This document shows, in pieces, positions 61,832 through 64,000 of a stretch of DNA of 64,000 bases. Numbering within the stretch: position 1 is the first letter of the stretch; each line of letters opens with the position of its first letter. Source of the stretch: Planomicrobium sp. CPCC 101110. GTDB taxonomy: Bacteria; Bacillota; Bacilli; Bacillales_A; Planococcaceae. The notes under the pieces are model-generated. The model saw only the letters and a program-made list of their open reading frames with translations, had not been told where the DNA came from and did no database searches. The stretch is from positions 541,028 to 605,027 of the forward strand of contig NZ_VOHD01000003.1 of assembly GCF_007859395.1 (NCBI RefSeq), given 5' to 3'. The translations under genes and the position numbers were made by a program.

Positions 61832-62203
61832 ATGGACTTTTCAATTGATAAAATCGACCACATCCAAGTAGCGGCGCCAAGCAATAGCGAACAAGCCGCT
61901 ATCAGCTTTTACAACGGCATCCTGGGGATGAACCAAGTGGAAAAGCCTGATGCGCTAAAAGGCAGAGGAGGGGTATGGTTCGAGTTTGCGTCTTACCAGC
62001 TGCACGTCGGAGTGGAAGAACCTTTTTCTGCTGCTAAAAAAGCGCATCCCGCATTTCAGGTAACCGGTTTTGAACAACTGCAAAAACACTTGTCAGCAAG
62101 CGGAATCGAAGTGAAAAATGATGACAGCATTCCAGGCGTATTGCGCTTTTTCATCGCCGACCCGTTCGGCAATCGGCTGGAGTTTTTAAAATCGGGTTTA
62201 TGA
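61832..62203 (+). CDS. VOC/glyoxalase family protein
   Basis: 123 residues, one vicinal-oxygen-chelate domain. IDHIQVAAPSNSEQAAISFYN starts the first half, and FIADPFGNRLEF closes the second. The His in IDHIQV and the Glu in NRLEF are potential metal ligands. Members are glyoxalases, dioxygenases or resistance proteins; nothing here decides. It lies between the two FhuF-like genes on the opposite strand. Confidence 0.83.
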   Translation: MDFSIDKIDHIQVAAPSNSEQAAISFYNGILGMNQVEKPDALKGRGGVWFEFASYQLHVGVEEPFSAAKKAHPAFQVTGFEQLQKHLSASGIEVKNDDSIPGVLRFFIADPFGNRLEFLKSGL

Positions 62204-62230
62204 CTGTTTGCAGACTCAAAGCCAAAACAA

Positions 62231-62254
62231 AACGCTCCGCAATTGCGGAGCGTT
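62231..62254. terminator. Bidirectional terminator between VOC and FhuF genes
   Basis: AACGCTCCGCAA and TTGCGGAGCGTT are perfect inverted repeats without loop spacing, in an A/T-flanked context. Confidence 0.85.
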
Positions 62255-62904
62255 CATTTGTTCAATGGGCAATAAGGGCATTTGTCGGTGCCTGGCACTT
62301 CTTTCAATAAGCAGCATGTGAGGCGCCTGTAATTGTTTTTCGCTTCAGGAAAAGTTTGTCCGCCTAAAAACTGATAAAAAAACGATTTGCGCATTTCAGG
62401 GCGCCAAAGCTCCGCATCCATGAGGGATGCGGCATCGCGTTCGGCTTGGGCGGAATCCTGCATGCCGTACATCCAAATAACATATCCCCAAATGTTTTCC
62501 CATAAAGTAACTTTAGACACATGGCCGATTTTTTTGAAGGCCTCCACGGCCGGCATGGCATATTGTTTCAAAACTATTTCCAGATCGCCTGGCTGGCGCT
62601 CCCGAAGAAAACGCTCATCAATGGAAAACGAAATCCCGCTATCGTTTTTGACCAGATGGACATTATGCAGCTGTCCATCCCACATTTTGCCTTGAGCCAG
62701 CAAATAAAGCTGGGCGGTAATGAAAAAGCCGAAGCGTCGCATAAAAACGGACGAGGCTACGGCTTCATTTGGTGCTTCAACTGTTTGGCTGATTTCGGCT
62801 AACAGTTCAGCGGAGCGATTGTCCATGCTTTCCTGAACAGTCAAAAATCCACTCGCGCCTTTTTGGACAGCCACTTGAAAAACTTCCAATTCATTCATCA
62901 TCAT
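62254..62904 (-). CDS. FhuF-like ferric iron reductase, copy 2
   Basis: 216 residues from the ATG at 62904 (three ATGs in a row; 62901 and 62898 are alternatives). The C terminus has RRLTCCLLKEVPGTDKCPYC, the CC-x10-C-x2-C iron-sulphur motif. VTLWENIWGYVIWMYG corresponds to the same position in copy 1. The start overlaps the siderophore ATPase stop codon, so both are translated from one mRNA. It probably frees iron from the siderophore that the neighbouring transporter imports. Confidence 0.88.
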   Translation of the reverse strand: MMMNELEVFQVAVQKGASGFLTVQESMDNRSAELLAEISQTVEAPNEAVASSVFMRRFGFFITAQLYLLAQGKMWDGQLHNVHLVKNDSGISFSIDERFLRERQPGDLEIVLKQYAMPAVEAFKKIGHVSKVTLWENIWGYVIWMYGMQDSAQAERDAASLMDAELWRPEMRKSFFYQFLGGQTFPEAKNNYRRLTCCLLKEVPGTDKCPYCPLNK

Positions 62905-63728
62905 GAACCGAGTTTGGCTTCCCGGAGTTCCGGAACGATGCAGCGGCCTCTGCCGAATGGCACACAATGCGGCGTGCCAAACAGCGGATCTTTGGAAACT
63001 TGGCATTCCATGCCGAATACGGAGCGGACCAAATCGCAATTGATAACATCTTCCGGGGTGCCTTGGCCAAAGACTTCGCCGTCTTTAATGGCGATAATAT
63101 TGTGGGCATAGCGGGAAGCCAAGTTCAAATCATGGAGCACCATGATAATTGTACGGCCCTGTGTTTCGTTCAGTTCAAACAGAAGATCGAGAATTTCGAT
63201 TTGGTGGGTCATGTCCAGATATGTTGTTGGCTCGTCCAATAGAATAATGTCGGTATCCTGGGCCAGAGTCATGGCAATCCATGCGCGCTGGCGCTGGCCG
63301 CCGGACAATTCGTCGACTGGCTTGTCGCGGAATTCATCGACGCGTGTCGCTTTCATCGCCGCTTCGACTTTTTCCGTATCTTCCTCAGTCCAGCGCTTCA
63401 GCCAAGACTGGTGCGGATAACGCCCTTGTTTCACTAAATCGTGGACCGTCAAGCCTTCCGGCGATACCGGCGATTGCGGCAAGATGCCCATTTTCTTCGC
63501 AACTTCCCGCGAAGACATGCGGTGCACTTCTTTGCCTTCCAATAAGATTGAACCTTCTTGTGGTTTCAATAAACGCGCGATTGAGCGAAGAAGAGTGGAT
63601 TTGCCACAGCCGTTGCTGCCGACAAACACCGAAATTTCGCCGCGCGGAATGGATAGATTCAAATTCTCGAATAGCAGGTTTTCATTATATCCAATAGATA
63701 GGTCGTTTGTTTGGACAGCCATCGTCAT
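62901..63728 (-). CDS. Siderophore ABC transporter ATP-binding protein
   Basis: 275 residues from the ATG at 63728, nine bases after GGAGG. Walker A GSNGCGKST, Q-loop LPQSP, signature LSGGQRQRAWIAMTL, Walker B IILLDEPTTYLD and the switch His in MVLHDLNLA are intact. The sequence is of the FecE/FhuC/YusV type that energises iron-siderophore uptake. No permease gene lies next to it, so permeases are encoded elsewhere or after the window end. A Fur-type box lies about 85 bases upstream. Confidence 0.93.
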   Translation of the reverse strand: MTMAVQTNDLSIGYNENLLFENLNLSIPRGEISVFVGSNGCGKSTLLRSIARLLKPQEGSILLEGKEVHRMSSREVAKKMGILPQSPVSPEGLTVHDLVKQGRYPHQSWLKRWTEEDTEKVEAAMKATRVDEFRDKPVDELSGGQRQRAWIAMTLAQDTDIILLDEPTTYLDMTHQIEILDLLFELNETQGRTIIMVLHDLNLASRYAHNIIAIKDGEVFGQGTPEDVINCDLVRSVFGMECQVSKDPLFGTPHCVPFGRGRCIVPELREAKLGS

Positions 63729-63812
63729 TGTGTAATTCCTCCACATCTTTCGCTGGTTAAATAACTGATAGGATTTCTCAATACGCTAACTATATCATAA
63801 AATTGCAATAAG

Positions 63813-63827
63813 TGAGAACGATTTTCA
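63813..63827. promoter_or_regulatory. Fur-type box 1
   Basis: TGAGAACGATTTTCA fits the 7-1-7 Fur inverted repeat (TGATAATnATTATCA). It lies in the divergent promoter region upstream of the minus-strand ATPase-fhuF unit. Confidence 0.65.
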
Positions 63828-63885
63828 CTATAATTCAAAAAAATCCTTTACAAATGTGACGAAAAACAATAGAATGAAAACGTAT

Positions 63886-63900
63886 TGAGAATCATTATCA
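63886..63900. promoter_or_regulatory. Fur-type box 2
   Basis: TGAGAATCATTATCA is a 7-1-7 Fur site with one mismatch from the consensus arms. It ends 22 bases before the binding-protein start on the plus strand. Confidence 0.78.
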
Positions 63901-63922
63901 AATAACCTTGGGGGTTAAAAAT

Positions 63923-64000
63923 ATGCAACAGCGAATTTTATTGTTATTGGCAACATTGGTGCTTGTCCTTGCAGGATGTTCTTCTGCAAGCGAAGAGCCG
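63923..64000 (+). CDS. Iron-siderophore ABC transporter substrate-binding lipoprotein, N-terminal fragment
   Basis: Only the first 26 codons are inside the window. They encode a signal peptide with lipobox LVLAGC followed by Ser-rich residues (SSASEEP), as in siderophore-binding lipoproteins. GGGGG upstream of the ATG is the ribosome site. The function is inferred from the divergent siderophore ATPase and the Fur box between them. The gene continues past the window edge. Confidence 0.75.
   Translation, partial: MQQRILLLLATLVLVLAGCSSASEEP

Overview
The window looks like the chromosome of a Gram-positive, mid-GC member of Bacillales, most like Planococcaceae (Planococcus or relatives). The reasons are strong AGGAGG-type ribosome binding sites, a T-box leader, sigmaB-type and MhqR-type sites, and Bacillus-type genes (ysnF, ywbE, mhqD, gndA/zwf, DUF896, YolD-like, bacterial nitric oxide synthase). 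This is inferred from gene content; I ran no search. No tRNA, rRNA, CRISPR array, prophage or insertion sequence was seen.

Region 1 (1-16134) is a large, mostly co-directional catabolic island. After the tail of a carboxymuconolactone decarboxylase and a divergent AEC permease come 15 plus-strand genes: an HMG-CoA-lyase-like enzyme, enoyl-CoA hydratase, MmgE/PrpD protein, PaaI-type thioesterase, two-subunit class I fumarase/tartrate dehydratase, beta-hydroxyacid dehydrogenase, GntR/FCD regulator, tartrate/D-malate-type dehydrogenase, CitE-like CoA-ester lyase, TarD-type D-tartrate dehydratase, methyltransferase, SLC13 carboxylate transporter, CaiB-type CoA-transferase and an unusual acyl-CoA dehydrogenase. 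Together they suggest uptake of C4-C6 hydroxy- or unsaturated dicarboxylates, with one branch using free acids (tartrates) and another using CoA esters cleaved by lyases. A short GGATACA-containing motif recurs in front of three segments and may be the regulator's operator.

Region 2 (16135-33171) is mainly core metabolism: a T-box-controlled aminotransferase-serA pair (candidate serine specifier UCC), a HAD phosphatase, nitric oxide synthase preceded by an 8-codon mini-ORF, zwf, gndA, a cyclase-family hydrolase, YebC, a quinone oxidoreductase, a dicarboxylate symporter, ribokinase, two overlapping peptidase genes and a methyltransferase.

Region 3 (33180-40831) holds housekeeping and envelope genes on both strands: BrkB/YihY, YolD-like, CNNM/CBS, YfbR-like HD, a small membrane hydrolase, an aspartate racemase-like protein, an SRAP peptidase, a GNAT acetyltransferase and an Lrp regulator. 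A pair of palindromic intergenic repeats lies at 36761-36982.

Region 4 (40832-53028) is a peptide-uptake locus: a solute-binding lipoprotein, then a long operon of two permeases, a second paralogous binding protein, two ATPases, a YwrD-like gamma-glutamyltransferase and a split CHR anion transporter, followed by an Rrf2 regulator, DUF896 and Hsp33. The same dyad, TTTGTTAA-N18-TTAACAAA, precedes both the first binding protein and the permease operon. The set is consistent with import and breakdown of glutathione-like gamma-glutamyl peptides.

Region 5 (53029-64000) is stress and iron related: mhqD behind a perfect 20-bp MhqR-like palindrome, ysnF and a VLRF1/eRF1-like gene each behind a sigmaB-type promoter, a UvrD-type helicase, an MFS transporter, DUF3243, two FhuF-like ferric reductases around a VOC gene, a siderophore ATPase, and the start of a siderophore-binding lipoprotein, with two Fur-type boxes in the divergent promoter region.
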